DNA of 64,000 nucleotides. Source: Hippopus hippopus (lineage: Eukaryota; Mollusca; Bivalvia; Cardiida; Cardiidae). Each line of letters begins with the position of its first letter. Positions within the stretch are counted from its first letter, which is position 1. This document shows, piece after piece, positions 33,194-44,259 of this stretch. Made by a program: the position numbers and the translations under genes. Under the pieces are notes generated by a model that saw only the letters and a program-made list of their open reading frames with translations, searched no databases and was not told the origin of the DNA. The stretch is from positions 46,067,650-46,131,649 of the forward strand of contig OX328098.1 in assembly GCA_946811185.2 (NCBI GenBank). The letters run 5' to 3'.

Positions 33194-33344
33194 CTGTCTG
33201 CAAACAAAACTATTCACACCGTCTGAGAGTGAGGACTTTCACCATAAAAGGATATTGACATGTCAAACATTTATTATACAAGAAGCTTAGAATAAGTCTA
33301 ACGAATATTGGTTTCGAAGAATCACTGCGCAAAGGCGAATAAAT

Positions 33345-33510
33345 AGAGGATATTTAAATAGTTATTTTCGGTGAAAGATCGAAATTTATTTCATCGAGTG
33401 AACATCATCGGTAATATTTTTCACGATGCGCCACTCGTGAAAATATTACCGATGATGTTCACCCGTTGAAATAAATTTCGATCTTTCACCGAAAATAACA
33501 AATATTTTAC
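33345..33510. repeat. Hairpin element of about 160 bp
   Basis: Arms of about 70 bp: GTTATTTTCGGTGAAAGATC onward (33361) against its complement ending 33508, around a short loop near GCGCCACT (33428-33435). Two or three mismatches. Possible fold-back MITE. Confidence 0.8.
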
Positions 33511-33941
33511 ATGTATTTATTTCATGCTGCTAACCCCTTTTTTGGGGACTCGCATCAAAATCCAGTACAGTTGTCTTTGGTAATTTCCCGTGGCGTACCC
33601 CCTCCGCATTACAATATTACGTAAAGCGCGGGAAATGTAGGTTAAATTACGTCATATAGCCATTTGGTTGAATGGCATGCGCTGTTGACCTAGGTAACTA
33701 GCGCGCGGGAACTACTGTTTCCGCCTTCAGTTGAAGAGTTAAAAAATAAAACCCGGATATTTTTCACTGGCCGTAATCATGAAATATCCAAAAATATTCC
33801 ACCATTATTTCTCAATAAACTATCGTTACTGAAAGGCATGAAATAGATTTGAGTTTGGTACTTGGTCCCCTGGCCAGTTTCAGTTCTAATCTGTAGTTTT
33901 ACAAATGGATGAAGTGTTCTTTTTGCACTCATTATTACAGA

Positions 33942-34112
33942 TTTAAGCCTTTTCCAGACTACGAAATTTTAGACCAGTCCATATTTGGACTGGTCTAAAA
34001 TTTTTGTAAAAAGAAAAGATTTAACTAGCATTTCTTTTTTTCCCCGCTACGGTTTCAAAATTTCTTCCGCCAGGAGGTTATTAAAATCCGCGATTGTTAA
34101 ATAGAGAATTAT
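33942..34112 (+). mobile_element. PAL-B MITE, diverged and deleted
   Basis: CTTTTCCAGACTACGAAATT, TTTAGACCAGTCC, AGCATTTCTTTTTTTCCCCG, GGTTATTAAAATCCGCGATT. A secondary inverted repeat TTTTAGACCAGTCCA/TGGACTGGTCTAAAA has formed at 33970-34000. Confidence 0.6.
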
Positions 34113-34237
34113 AATTGTTGCTATTTCAAAGGATGTGTGTGTTCGTCACCTACAGGTACCGACAGACTGATGCTAGTCCCAGTTGCAATAGTCCAAACAC
34201 TTCGAAGTTTTTCTGATTTTCTTGTTTCAAGCATTTT

Positions 34238-34447
34238 AACCATACTCTCGGAAAAGGGGGTCTAAGCAAGTCATCATACAATTAGGAATCCATAAAATCT
34301 ACTTTGAAAAAAAAAAGACTGAATCATGAGGTATACTGGTCCTTTCACATGCATAAAATTGACCAATAGCAAAACGTTTGGACCTATGCCAAACTGCGCT
34401 GACTGCGCAGGCTGACATGATTCGATACTTTTCGCAGATGCACATAC
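34238..34447 (-). mobile_element. PAL-C MITE
   Basis: AACCATACTCTCGGAAAAGG at the left; TGAATCATGAGGTATACTGG; palindrome remnant AACTGCGCTGACTGCGCAGG; GATACTTTTCGCAGATGCA at the right. The terminal right repeat is lost. Confidence 0.75.
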
Positions 34448-34875
34448 ACAGCCAGGAATATTATAGTGTAAGACTGTACAATCGACCTTTACAAACGTGT
34501 AAAGCAAAACAGATCCGTGAAATATAAAGGAGCGGTTACTATACTTGTATTGAAAGCGTTTGGCTCTTTTAGCACTAATAAAGGAAAATGAGATTTTTTT
34601 TCAAGTTCAAACCCATATTTTCTTTTATCTGTTGGTGCTGATCTAAGATCAAGTTGCACCAACTGCACTTTATTATCGTGCTTTAAATTTAATTGATTAA
34701 GACAGTCCTGTGAGAAAAGATGTGGCAAAAGGAAAAATTGCTCGTTACAATCTGCTGTAAGACGAAAATGGTGGTTCCCATGCGGTACATATTGTATTAA
34801 GCAAGGACCTGGGGGACACTCAAAATGTGTAAAATGACGGCAGTGCCTGCTTAATACAGGCAAAATTTAATATAT

Positions 34876-35124
34876 TTGAGCCATGCTTTGAAAAAACGGG
34901 AGTTTTATGCGTCTCCATGATATCATTATATGCATCCATAAAATCCATTTTGTGTAACAACTGGCTGAATCCTTAGGTAGAATGGTCAATTGACATGCAG
35001 AAAATTTGCCAAAAGCAAAAAGTTACGACACAGGTCAGCCTGCGCGGACTGCGCAGGCTGACCTGGGTCGATACTTTTTGCTGATGAATTTAACTTCCTT
35101 CTCGCAGAGCTTGCTCCATTTGTC
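34876..35124 (-). mobile_element. PAL-C MITE, nearly complete
   Basis: TTGAGCCATGCTTTGAAAAA at the left and CTCGCAGAGCTTGCTCCA at the right. Palindrome CAGGTCAGCCTGCGCGGACT with partner at 35034-35068. Confidence 0.8.
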
Positions 35125-35129
35125 TTCTT

Positions 35130-36100
35130 TGGGAACTCGATATTTGCTTACTTAGCACAGGTTCCTAGCTTTACAGAGATGGCCAACAAGACAGGTAAGG
35201 TTCAGATAAGAATGCAGCTACCCTTCTTTCATAATGGTTTTTGTTACCAACTTTAACTATGCTAAAAGACTACAAAGGATGAAATTTGATGCTGAAGAAG
35301 ACATCTCGTCTAACAAAAATAGATGGTTCAGTTTTACGAGTTTGTTTACACTATCAATTTATAACGAGGTTACAAACATCTCTCGTGAAATGGACTCTTT
35401 TCGTTCACATTTTACAAGGTTTATCATAATTTCAGTGAATTGCAAGCCATCGCTTCTTTTCCAAGAATGCTTTCAATGGTTGTTTACAAAAGGTGCTTTG
35501 AAAATGTACTCGTGATGTAATTGATAAGGATATGTCCAATGATAAGAAGAACCCTCATTGACACACACAAAGAAAAAGGGCCACTATCAGAAAAAAAGCT
35601 CGAGCAGACAGAGTTCCTCCATTGTTTTGTTTTGTCATACAACACCTATCTTCCGTCCAGATGAAGCTGTATCGAAGTTTATCTGACCCGGCAATCACTC
35701 TTTAGCCATCCTACAGGCTGCTATCAAACCTTACAATCTGACGGTTATCAAAGTAGTGATAATCATCTTCGAGATGATAAAATTTCGCTTTTCCGCTTTC
35801 TCCGCCCGAGGCTTGGATAGAACTGTGAGGGCTGATAAGTAAGAACTATGTAATCTGTTAGTACCTTCACAGTGAAAAAAGAGTGCTATAGAAATGCCTG
35901 CACTTTGGAGATGGAAAGGGACAAAATGATAATCTATGATTCTACTATAAACCGATGAATACGATTCTGTCGAACTTAAAGTATCGGCGACTACGAATTA
36001 TAGACTGGTACGAACAGAAGAAACAAAAAGTTCTGATTATGTTGGTAAGTATAGTCAATTCGGTTACAGCGTAGTCAGCATACAGTTTATGCAGATATAC
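35130..36100. other. Low-repeat AT-rich interval
   Basis: No gene recognised. The 93-codon + frame at 35234-35515 has no motif I know. Confidence 0.4.
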
Positions 36101-36104
36101 TGAC

Positions 36105-36405
36105 CAGGCTCGGTGGCTCAGTCGGTAACGTAAAGGGCTCGAAATGAAAGGGGTCACTGGTTCGATTTCCAACTCGTTCAAAATATTATTTCTCATGATT
36201 TGTGATGATTGTAACTGGGATAGACTTCATTTTTCCCTTGCAGCTTAACACTGTTTTCACGATGTTTATGTGGTAAAGCAGCCAGTGGCTTGGAAAGAAA
36301 GTTGAGCAAAATACTGGCAAAATAAACTCCAAGAAAGCATCCATAGGTTTTCTGGCCGCCGCGATATAACTAAAACAATTTCGAATACACAAACTAACAA
36401 ACAAA
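36105..36405 (+). mobile_element. tRNA-derived SINE, full length
   Basis: A-box-like GGTGGCTCAGTCGG (36112-36125) and B-box-like GGTTCGATTTCC (36159-36170) mark a Pol III promoter. A shared body follows (TTTATGTGGTAAAGCAGCCA), then the tail TCTGGCCGCCGCGATATAAC and an A/T-rich end with ACAAACAAATAAAT. Confidence 0.8.
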
Positions 36406-36503
36406 TAAATATGTTGTCACAACAGATGGGGATTTTAAGAACTGTTGTGCAATGTATCATTAACCAAATAAAAACAGTCTTGACTGCTCTTGAAAATAAA
36501 ATT

Positions 36504-36618
36504 CTGAGCGATGCTCTGCCAGAAGGGGTCATAAAATCCATTTTGTCTAACAACCGACTGAATCATGAGGTTGACTGGTCCTTGAACATGAAAAAAATAG
36601 ACCGATAACAAATAGGAT
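36504..36618 (-). mobile_element. PAL-C MITE fragment cut by PAL-B
   Basis: GAGCGATGCTCTGCCAGAAG, AACAACCGACTGAATCATGA and TGACTGGTCCTTGAACATG. A block of about 60 bp after the left end is missing. It ends in a TTAA where the next element sits. Confidence 0.7.
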
Positions 36619-36844
36619 TTAACCCTTTACTACACAATTACTTTTAATGACCCTGAGGAAGAAGCCTTTTGAAAACATTGCGGGAAATGGAGAAAATACT
36701 GGTAACCAGCATTTTCTCCTTTTCCCACAATGTTTTCTACCCTATCAAGGAAAAATCTCATCATTTGAGCCACATTGAAATTGTCTTCTGCTTATGCTTT
36801 CAATTTGGATGGTTTTAAATTTTTGTCGTGTGATAAAGGGTTAA
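36619..36844 (-). mobile_element. PAL-B MITE, TTAA on both sides
   Basis: TTAACCCTTTACTACACAAT at the left and GTGTGATAAAGGGTTAA at the right. Stem CATTGCGGGAAATGGAGAAA with partner. It lies directly against the PAL-C fragment. Confidence 0.9.
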
Positions 36845-36849
36845 TATTA

Positions 36850-37640
36850 GATGGTTCTTGGACTGGACACTCGATTAATGAATCGCACAAAATTCATTGC
36901 AGAAGGTCAGAGCAACGAAAATACTTTCCCACGTGAGAAATGAATCCCAGACAGCGTGGTATCGAACAAATCTCTGTCATGATCGGCAAAGTGTCTGCTA
37001 CGTGTATTGGGTGTTGATATAAAAGCAATAACATTGAAAAGACATCAAAGAGTTTGGAGTGCACAATGACAGAGTTGTCCAACTTTCTGCCTCGCTTTAT
37101 GCATTGTGGCAAATATTTCCGACTGGTTCGCTCTACAAGAATTTTAAAGATAATGTAAATATGCAATGTATTCGAATACAGTAATGGTTGAAAAGGCGTT
37201 TAACACCATTTGAACAAATTTCAGCGCACAGGAATTATGACTTTAATGCTGAAGCAATTAGATCCAGCGGTGTAGCCAGGCTTACACGCGTACTCAAATG
37301 CGTAACATCGTGCTTTTTATTGAACCCAAAAGTGTCAACAACAGTATTTGAATCACGGAAATATTTCAATGTCAAAACTGCATAGTTTCTATCTTGCAGT
37401 AAAAGCCTGATATCAAGAAATCTGTTTTCACAAGCAGCCGATAAGACCCCACCCCTTTCTACATTTAAGTTAAAAACAGGCCCAGCTACGCGCCTGAGAA
37501 TTGATATACTTCCATTTAGTAACACTTAAGTATGCGTGGACGACTTTTCACGTTTTGAAATTGCATACTTTTTGAAATATTGCAGACGTAAACGTACACT
37601 ATCTCGCTTTGTCCCAATTTATTGGATGTATTCCATCAAT
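36850..37640. other. Low-repeat interval
   Basis: No gene recognised. Overlapping open frames of 65-96 codons on both strands at 37188-37525 lack any motif. Confidence 0.35.
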
Positions 37641-37645
37641 AGATA

Positions 37646-37853
37646 TGGGCCCTGATTCACCAACCATCTTTAAGAACGTTCCCGATCTTACTCTCCAGAA
37701 GTTTCTAAATTTGAAAGTAACACAACTTCTGATTGGCTAATCCATTTGGTTTAGCCAATAAGAAATTGTTATACTTTCAAATTTAGAAAACCTTGGAGAA
37801 TGAAACTAAGAACATTCTTAAAATAATTGGTGAATACGTGCCCGAAATTTGTG
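37646..37853. mobile_element. E-family MITE, best copy
   Basis: GGGCCCTGATTCACCAACCA at the left and TTGGTGAATACGTGCCC at the right. Subterminal arms carry TTCTAAATTTGAAAGTAACA and its inverse. The central palindrome is TGGCTAATCCATTTGG/TTTAGCCA. Confidence 0.8.
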
Positions 37854-37952
37854 TTTAATTTCAAATTTTGCAGAGATGTTATCTCCGTCGTTGGTTGCAA
37901 ATTTGTTTCTGGTCCTTTGTTTATCTAACTTGTTGTTACAAGGTTACATTTT

Positions 37953-38828
37953 TAGTTGTACGGTCAGGTGGCAGGGGACTTGGAAACTTGTTCACGGCTG
38001 TGGCGACCTCGCCTTCTGCTCAGGGTGACATGATTCGCTGCAGCCGTGTACAAGTTTCCAAGTCCACTGCCACCTGACCGTACAAGGAATTTATTTTACT
38101 GCAAAGTGTTACCATTCCAACGTGTATTTTAATTCAGCGAAATTTCCCCGTTTAATACTCTCACAAATTGAGTACGCTCACGATACAGAATTTCCCTTTT
38201 GAGTACCCCAATTCAATGAAAACTGACGTCACTGAGAACTTACGTCACTGAAACCTTGGTAAAACGTGCAGTTTGGTGAATAAACTTGATGATGTCACTG
38301 CGATAGACTTTCGACGTATTTTTATTCAAACATGGATTTAAACAACTTCAAGGCAAGTAACAATGTATTTTAACGATGCAAAAGTAAACGTCCATTAGTT
38401 GCTTCAAACAACAATTAGGTTATCCTTTCATCGTTACAATGTATGAGTTTCGGCGCTTCACAGTTTGCTTACCTGACAAAGGGATGGCTCGTTTTAACAA
38501 GGTGTATTTGTTTTAGAATGACAACATACGATAATACATGTAACTATATTCATTTATTTTCAAAAATAATCCATCCTTTCCGTTTTAATGACAACTATCA
38601 AGGGAAAGTAGTAATTATATGGTGCAGGCTACTCAGTATGTTTGTCTTGTGGATGGCTCGTATCGGTTGACGCCGCCATTTTGGATGTTGCGTTGAAAGT
38701 GTAGTCATGTATACGGGGCTCCCAAAAGGGAAAGTGCGTTAACGTGGATTTTGCCGGCGTAAATGACTGGATATACGGGGCATATTATCCAATCAGATCG
38801 CGAGAAGTTTCTTGGCAGTATAATAATG
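37953..38828 (-). mobile_element. COMP-D composite element, long copy (copy 4)
   Basis: On the + strand the hairpin comes first (37956-38085), then the body from TTTACTGCAAAG to GGCAGTATAATAA. Compared with copies 1-3 it has about 370 extra bp (roughly 38290-38665) between the GTGCAGTTTGGTG block and GACGCCGCCATTTTGG. One of the two CRE octamers is mutated. Either the extra DNA is ancestral and lost in the short form, or it is a later insertion. Confidence 0.8.
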
Positions 38829-38889
38829 TGTTTTCTGCAGTAACACTTAATAAATAGAAAAGAAACCAACAGTTCTGCCCATATATTTT

Positions 38890-39150
38890 AGCAGCGTTCT
38901 GACAAAAGGGAGTTCAATGAATCACCTTGATGCATTATACCAAACACGTCGTCACACAAATATTGATCAATAACATCCATTTTGTTTAAGAAAAGACCGA
39001 ACGTAGAGGTAGAATGATCTTTTGACATGCTTAAAAATTTATCAATTGCAAAAAAAATCAACCAAGGTCTGGACTGCGCAGACTGGACTTGGGATGATAC
39101 TTTTTACCGATGCATTTACCCTTCTTGTCACAGAGCACGGCTTACATACT
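38890..39150 (-). mobile_element. PAL-C MITE, diverged
   Basis: AGCGTTCTGACAAAAGGGAG at the left, TGATGCATTATACCAAACAC, palindrome remnant CTGGACTGCGCAGACTGGAC, and CTTGTCACAGAGCACGGCTT at the right. Confidence 0.75.
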
Positions 39151-39302
39151 TTATTTACCATACATAAAGACAAAGCGTAAGTTTCTAGCTTCAGTGTCTG
39201 GCATCACAGATTCTGACCATCCGAACAGTGTACTTTTTTTTACATCGCTTATCAGAGGCCAACTTTAAAAACTACAAGAGCTACTTTACTGTAGACCTGC
39301 CC

Positions 39303-39505
39303 GGTGTCGTCTGTAGCTCAATAGTGCAATAACTGGATTGGTCATCAGGCAATCCTTGTTCGATTCCCAAGGCAGTACTGTGTGTCGTTGGGCAAGGCAT
39401 GGCAAAGCTTTAGTATAGTACTGTTTCAACCCATAAAAGACATGATAAGTTAGCTGTTATCAAGATACATCGTTTGAAATCGGCATTAAACACCATTAAA
39501 TAAAC
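39303..39505 (+). mobile_element. tRNA-derived SINE, second type
   Basis: A-box-like TGTAGCTCAATAGTG (39312-39326), B-box-like TTGTTCGATTCCC (39356-39368), central block GTGTGTCGTTGGGCAAGGCA, and 3' end GAAATCGGCATTAAACACCA with an ATTAAATAAA tail. Confidence 0.75.
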
Positions 39506-39639
39506 TGTAGATAACATTGGTTTGTATTCCATAATTTTTGCCATTTCGTTACCTCTGATTTGCTTCATTTGTTAGGGGTGATTTTAAGATGACCCCAACT
39601 ACTACCCTTTTGCAACCCCACCCACTTGTTTATAAGTTT

Positions 39640-39790
39640 ACTTGGCAAGCAAATTAGGTTCTTATTGTAAGATTTGTCTTTGAAAGGATAGACAACATTG
39701 TTGGGAAACGGTGAAAATCCGGGTTAGCAGCACCAACGATGTTCAAAACGAGACCACTTTACCGAGGGTTGTTAAATGTTAACCACGTAC
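39640..39790 (+). mobile_element. Probable PAL-B remnant
   Basis: ATTTGTCTTTGAAAGGATAG, ACATTGTTGGGAAACGGTGA and GGGTTGTTAAATGTTAA follow the family order, but the palindrome is lost. Confidence 0.4.
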
Positions 39791-40161
39791 AATCATTACT
39801 CAAAATAAATAGGTATATACAAGAAATCAATTAAGTACAGGGGACATTCATTTTTCCCGCTCGAAATTCCTCGCATAACAATACATCAGCATCCATGGAC
39901 TAAAGGGGTCAATGGGTTTGATAAATAGCTGTTTAAATCGGGCCTGTCAATTTTCGGATTACTCGGTTTTTCTCGTCATTATTTAAAAGACAAACTGGAG
40001 CTTGTTTGACAGCAAATGTCCTGACTGTCACGGATCTGTGTTAAACAGCGTTGTCTATTAAATCTTTCGTTGCCAAAAAATGAATTCGACATTTCTCGAG
40101 GATTAAGAGTATATCCTGGTTGCTTTTGAAGCTGAATTTGGTCAAAGATAACTGTCAGGTA

Positions 40162-40229
40162 GCGGATGGCGTAGATCCAAGATCAGACTGCACGTTTTGT
40201 GCAGTCTGATCTTGATCTACGCCATCCGC
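40162..40229. repeat. PAL-A core, short-form copy
   Basis: The outer stem GCGGATGGCGTAG pairs perfectly with CTACGCCATCCGC. Compared with the 21151 copy, two stem pairs differ and both sides have changed. The right arm lacks one G in CTTGATC. A TTAACTCTTTCACTGCCA-type end lies at about 40250-40268 (inverted). Confidence 0.9.
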
Positions 40230-40300
40230 AAAAGCTGACCAAGGCGACATTGGCAGTGAAAGAGTTAAACTTTTTTAATTCTTCTGCATCCGATCTTTAG

Positions 40301-40400
40301 CTCGGCTGTTCAGGTAACGACAACGCCCTGGTATTGTCATAATCCTGACACTGTCGTCTGCTTCTGCGTCGTGGAAAAACTTAAACATTTTATCATAGCT
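40301..40400 (+). repeat. Dispersed repeat fragment (AGCTCG...GTCGTCTGCTTCTGCGTCG type)
   Basis: TTAGCTCGGCTGTTCAGGTA then CACTGTCGTCTGCTTCTGCG then AAAACTTAAACATTTTATCA. Same layout as 2366-2455 and 46925-47045. Confidence 0.4.
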
Positions 40401-41244
40401 CCATATCATTGGAGAGGTCATCAGACCTCTCCAACAGTGGTGAGTTTAAAAGGCAGACTGCCACAGAATTTGCTGTCCTAAATCCATTTTTCTTGCGAAA
40501 TTGTTCTGATACACAGTCTGTTTCGTCATGGTTTTGTAAATAAAGCGAAATCAAAAAACCGAATTTCAGAAAATATTTGTTATATTAATTTGCCATGGTT
40601 GCAAATGACCTCTCAAATAATTGTAATTTTCCATTAAGCAAATAAATCTAAGCAGAAGAAAAAATAAGAAGAATTTCGTTAAAAAAGAGAAAAAAGACCG
40701 CTGGACAAGATCATGCGACTTGAAAACGCGGAAAGAAGGTCAAATGACCGTCATGTAAGCATATAAGGTTTCTGCGCGGCGATTTTTTTACTTGTTTGTT
40801 TACATGTACCAAAATATATTGAAATTAAAAGCCAATAAACTGTTTGAAAACATTGATCATGCTGACCTCTCCTGGCTTCTTTTGTAAAGAAGCCAACTTG
40901 TTACAGAAGACATTTACTTCTAACTCGGACTGGTTGTTAACTATAAAGAGAGAAACCAGTGCAACAAGGGCGTGTAACCATCAAAGTATTTTTGACACTG
41001 TTGTGCCCCTTTTTCGACCCAGAAATTTAACCTAAAATTATGCAATTGCAGTAGAATTTTGACATCCACATGCGATGCTCTTGTAGTGCCTTGCAGCATA
41101 CGACGTTTGTAAACATTGCTACAAAAAAAAAAGGTTTGTAAAGAGCAATCTCTCCTTAAGCATCAATGTTTTCACCTGTAGTAATGTATTACACGTTAAT
41201 TCGTATCGATTATTCGCATCCATTCCGTACAAATAATGCTCGGA

Positions 41245-41440
41245 GTCAGCGCAGGATGACATAAAATGAAACTTTTTACCATTGGTCAGTTTTCTGCCTG
41301 TCCAAGGACCACTCTACCTCACGATTCAGCCGGTTGTTGGACAAAATGAATTTTTAATGGATTAATAATTATGTGATGACTTTTTTTGGTACAATGCATC
41401 AAGGAGATAGGTTAAACCCCTTTTGCCAGAGTAGGGCTCA
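41245..41440 (+). mobile_element. PAL-C MITE, right two-thirds
   Basis: AACTTTTTACCATTGGTCAG, CTGCCTGTCCAAGGACCACT, ATTATGTGATGACTTTTTTT, and CCCCTTTTGCCAGAGTAGGG. The left end and palindrome are gone. Confidence 0.7.
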
Positions 41441-41751
41441 AATAAAGCTGTAACACATGAGCTGCAGCAGGTAAAATACTTTTTGCAGTTTATGCTTCAA
41501 ATTTGTTTCAGAACGTCATGTGTTGAAATATGGAACAAAGAGAACAAAAATCTAGATAATAAATTTCTAGAAATGTGTCACCGACACGGATGCCCACGCA
41601 CTGCGACCTTGACCTTTGAGCTCGCGACACGGTTTTGCATTCGCCACATCGTCTATTCATGGTAATCATTTGTGCCAAATTATTTTAGACCATGCACCTT
41701 GAAGTTATTGGCTGGGGACGAGCAGCTCTGTTTACGGAAAACGTACGTAAG

Positions 41752-41782
<31 letters not shown>
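41752..41782 (+). repeat. (ACAT)n microsatellite
   Basis: Seven to eight uninterrupted ACAT units. Confidence 0.95.
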
Positions 41783-42487
41783 TAGTGTTTGCATACTGGC
41801 GCATACAACCAACTTCAATTTTCAAAAGATCTGCGTAGCTGATGTAGACCCTAGCTGTTGTGTCACGTGCATGAAGGCAAGTTCATGTTAATCAATGAGA
41901 GAGGTATGAATACTGTAAATACAAGTTGGCTTCTTAAAAAAAAGAACCCAGGAGAGGTCAGCATCAATGTTTTCAAATAGTTTATTGTCCTTTAATTTCA
42001 ATATATTTTGGTACATGTAAACAAACAAGTAATGCATTAAATGAATGATGGAAAAAGAGCCGCTGCGTAGAAACCTCTCATACATTACATGACATTAACT
42101 TGACCTGATTCCCGCGTTTTAAAATCGCGTGATCTTTTCCGCGTTGTACTTTCTCTTTTTTAACGAAATTCATTTTTTTTTTCTTAGATTTGCTTAATGA
42201 AAAATTACAATTATTGGAGAGGTCATTTGGAATCAAATCAATATAACCAATCTTTTTTGAAATCCGTCATATGAAAACAAACCACGTCTATTTCCTATTT
42301 CAGTTTTTGATTTCGGTTTATTTATAAAACCATGACGAAAGAGACTGTGTATCAGAACAATTTAAAAAAAAATGGTTTAAGACAACAATTTCTGAGGCAG
42401 TCTGCCATTTTATCTCAACACTGTTGGAGAGGTCTAATAACCTCATCAATTACTTTAATCAATCCATGTTAAAAAAAAAAGGTTGCA

Positions 42488-42590
42488 CTAGTACTTGAAC
42501 CAAGTTTCAAGCTAACAATTCCTGGGCACCCAGCCCTGTGCGTTACACTGGGCTACTGGGGCTCGGCTCCGATTTCCTACAGTATTCAGA
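42488..42590 (-). mobile_element. tRNA-like SINE head
   Basis: The minus strand reads GAGCCGAGCCCCAGTAGCCC (A-box region), then AACTTGGTTCAAGTACTAGT (B-box GGTTCAAGTAC). No shared 3' tail is seen. Confidence 0.5.
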
Positions 42591-42782
42591 TGGTAATATT
42601 GTTGCCGAGTATTGTCCAAGGCTTTGAATACTGTACATTGAAGTGGTACCAAGATTCATACAGTCAAACGGCTAGTTTTTAGTTTAATATTACAAGCGCT
42701 GCTTTTGTGTTGCAATAACTGTAATTCTGTGTCTCAGTCAATCAGGTGGTCAGTATTGGATTTTAGTTCGAAAGTTAAATTA

Positions 42783-43019
42783 AAGCCGTGCTCTGGGCAA
42801 AATGCATCTCCGTGACGCATGATACCGACAAAGTCGTCACATAATTATGGATGCATATAATCTATTTTGCATAACAACAGACCGAATCATGAGGTACACT
42901 GGTCCTTTGACATACAGAAAATTGACCAATAGCAAAATGTTTTGACTGCGCAGGCTGACCTTGGTCGATACTTTTTGCAGATGCATATTGCCCCTTTTTT
43001 CTACAGAACATGACCCATT
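42783..43019 (-). mobile_element. PAL-C MITE
   Basis: GCCGTGCTCTGGGCAAAATG at the left and ACAGAACATGACCCAT at the right. The left arm of the palindrome is deleted, leaving GACTGCGCAGGCTGACC. Confidence 0.8.
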
Positions 43020-43079
43020 AATAATTATTGGTGAATACAGATCACATTTTTTACAGCCTTTGTGCATTCCAGTCCTTGT

Positions 43080-44160
43080 CTGTCATGTCTATACCATGAG
43101 GTGTAATCAAATTTATGATATCGATGGAATTCTTTGAAGAAAAAAACTATTTATTTTAGATATAATCTGGTGCAACATTTTTCACTCCCATTCGTTTTTT
43201 TTAGATCAAAATTTCAACTTGCAGAAACTTTTGCCCCCGAAGCGGTCTAAAAGCATTGGTGCCAAAATGGCTGTATACAAAAAATAATTTCACAATAAGC
43301 GACTGCGACTTGTATGCTATATGTCGATGATGAATAGTTTTTCGCCATCCCCTCCCCCTTTTTTTCATCTATACTGATAAGGAAGTTTCTGAAACCATTG
43401 TGACAATAAAAGAATTGCTACTGTTAAAAAATAATATCATTTGTCATAATGGTTTCTTAACTCTTTGGAGCCTCCGCACTAGTAACTTCGTGTGTCCTTG
43501 TTTATTCTAAAGAAGCTTTGACGGTTTGTAGGATATATGAAACAAGCCAGTAAAAGAATGCAATCAAGTACAAAAAGGTGGTTGTTGTGTTTTAATGGGA
43601 CGGGATCTCTCTTTTTCGCACCCCTTTAATGACTGGTTCTTTTTTGCGTGTTTGCTATCTTCAATCATTCGAGGCCCTGAATTTCAGACTGTGACAAAAA
43701 CGACAGCTAATCAAGAGGTTGTGAGCTCAAATTCTGAATTTGAAAAAAAAAAGGTTTGACTATAATCACATACAGACTTGGTGCACATGATAGTTGGTTG
43801 AAAATGCACTGAGAAAGCATGCATATGCATGTATAGTTGTTTTGCGTATACTTAAATGCTGCTGAAAACAACCAAGAAGTCAACTGATACGTGTCCGGTT
43901 CGTTTTTCTAAACGCGAAATTGCGCCATGTAAACACCATTTGCGCCATGTACTTTGTCTTCTGTCCGTGTTTGTGTCATCTGCAGAGGTGATAGGGATTT
44001 TCGGTAGCTTGGTGCTTATTGCAATATAGATTTGAAACAATGGAAACCTTGTTTGAGTACTACCAGCAGCCATACATTGTAGTTACGTGGGAAATAAGAT
44101 CAGGGATGACACTTTCCGTCTTTATGTAATTTTCTGTTGTGCGCATGTCTACTGAAGGAC
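43080..44160. other. Low-repeat interval
   Basis: No gene recognised. A weak hairpin GAAACCATTGTGACAA/TTGTCATAATGGTTTC lies at about 43392-43455. Confidence 0.35.
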
Positions 44161-44181
44161 AAAATCTAATGTAGTTGTAGA

Positions 44182-44221
44182 GTGCCGTCTCGGATTAGCG
44201 CAGGCTGATCCGAGACGACAC
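44182..44221. repeat. PAL-C-like palindrome of another subtype
   Basis: GTGCCGTCTCGGATTAGCGC and AGGCTGATCCGAGACGACAC pair over about 14 bases per arm, followed by TTTACGC and CCCCTTTTCGCG. It resembles PAL-C architecture with a different stem sequence. Confidence 0.6.
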
Positions 44222-44259
44222 TTTACGCAAATGACCGAATGCCCCTTTTCGCGTGTTGC

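Larger units (their letters stand above)
40411..42446. mobile_element. Two-kilobase element with arms of about 500 bp inverted
   Basis: Left arm 40411-40903 and right arm 41911-42446 are inverted copies at roughly three-quarters identity by eye. The outer part is GACCTCTCCAACAGTG and the inner end TGACCTCTCCTGG...AAGAAGCCAACTTG. The motif GGAGAGGTC recurs at outer, middle and inner points of each arm. The 1-kb centre holds a PAL-C fragment and a CATA microsatellite and no recognised transposase. Superfamily unknown. Confidence 0.75.

Noticed and set aside
34489..34863. 124-codon minus frame with several Cys/His (CRHFTHFECPPGPC)
   Set aside because: Cys/His spacing fits no zinc-binding domain I know, and the length is within chance expectation. 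Left out of the gene list.
36105..36180. Functional tRNA gene
   Set aside because: A- and B-box-like blocks are present, but the sequence does not fold into a full cloverleaf with a clear anticodon arm and continues into a SINE body and tail.
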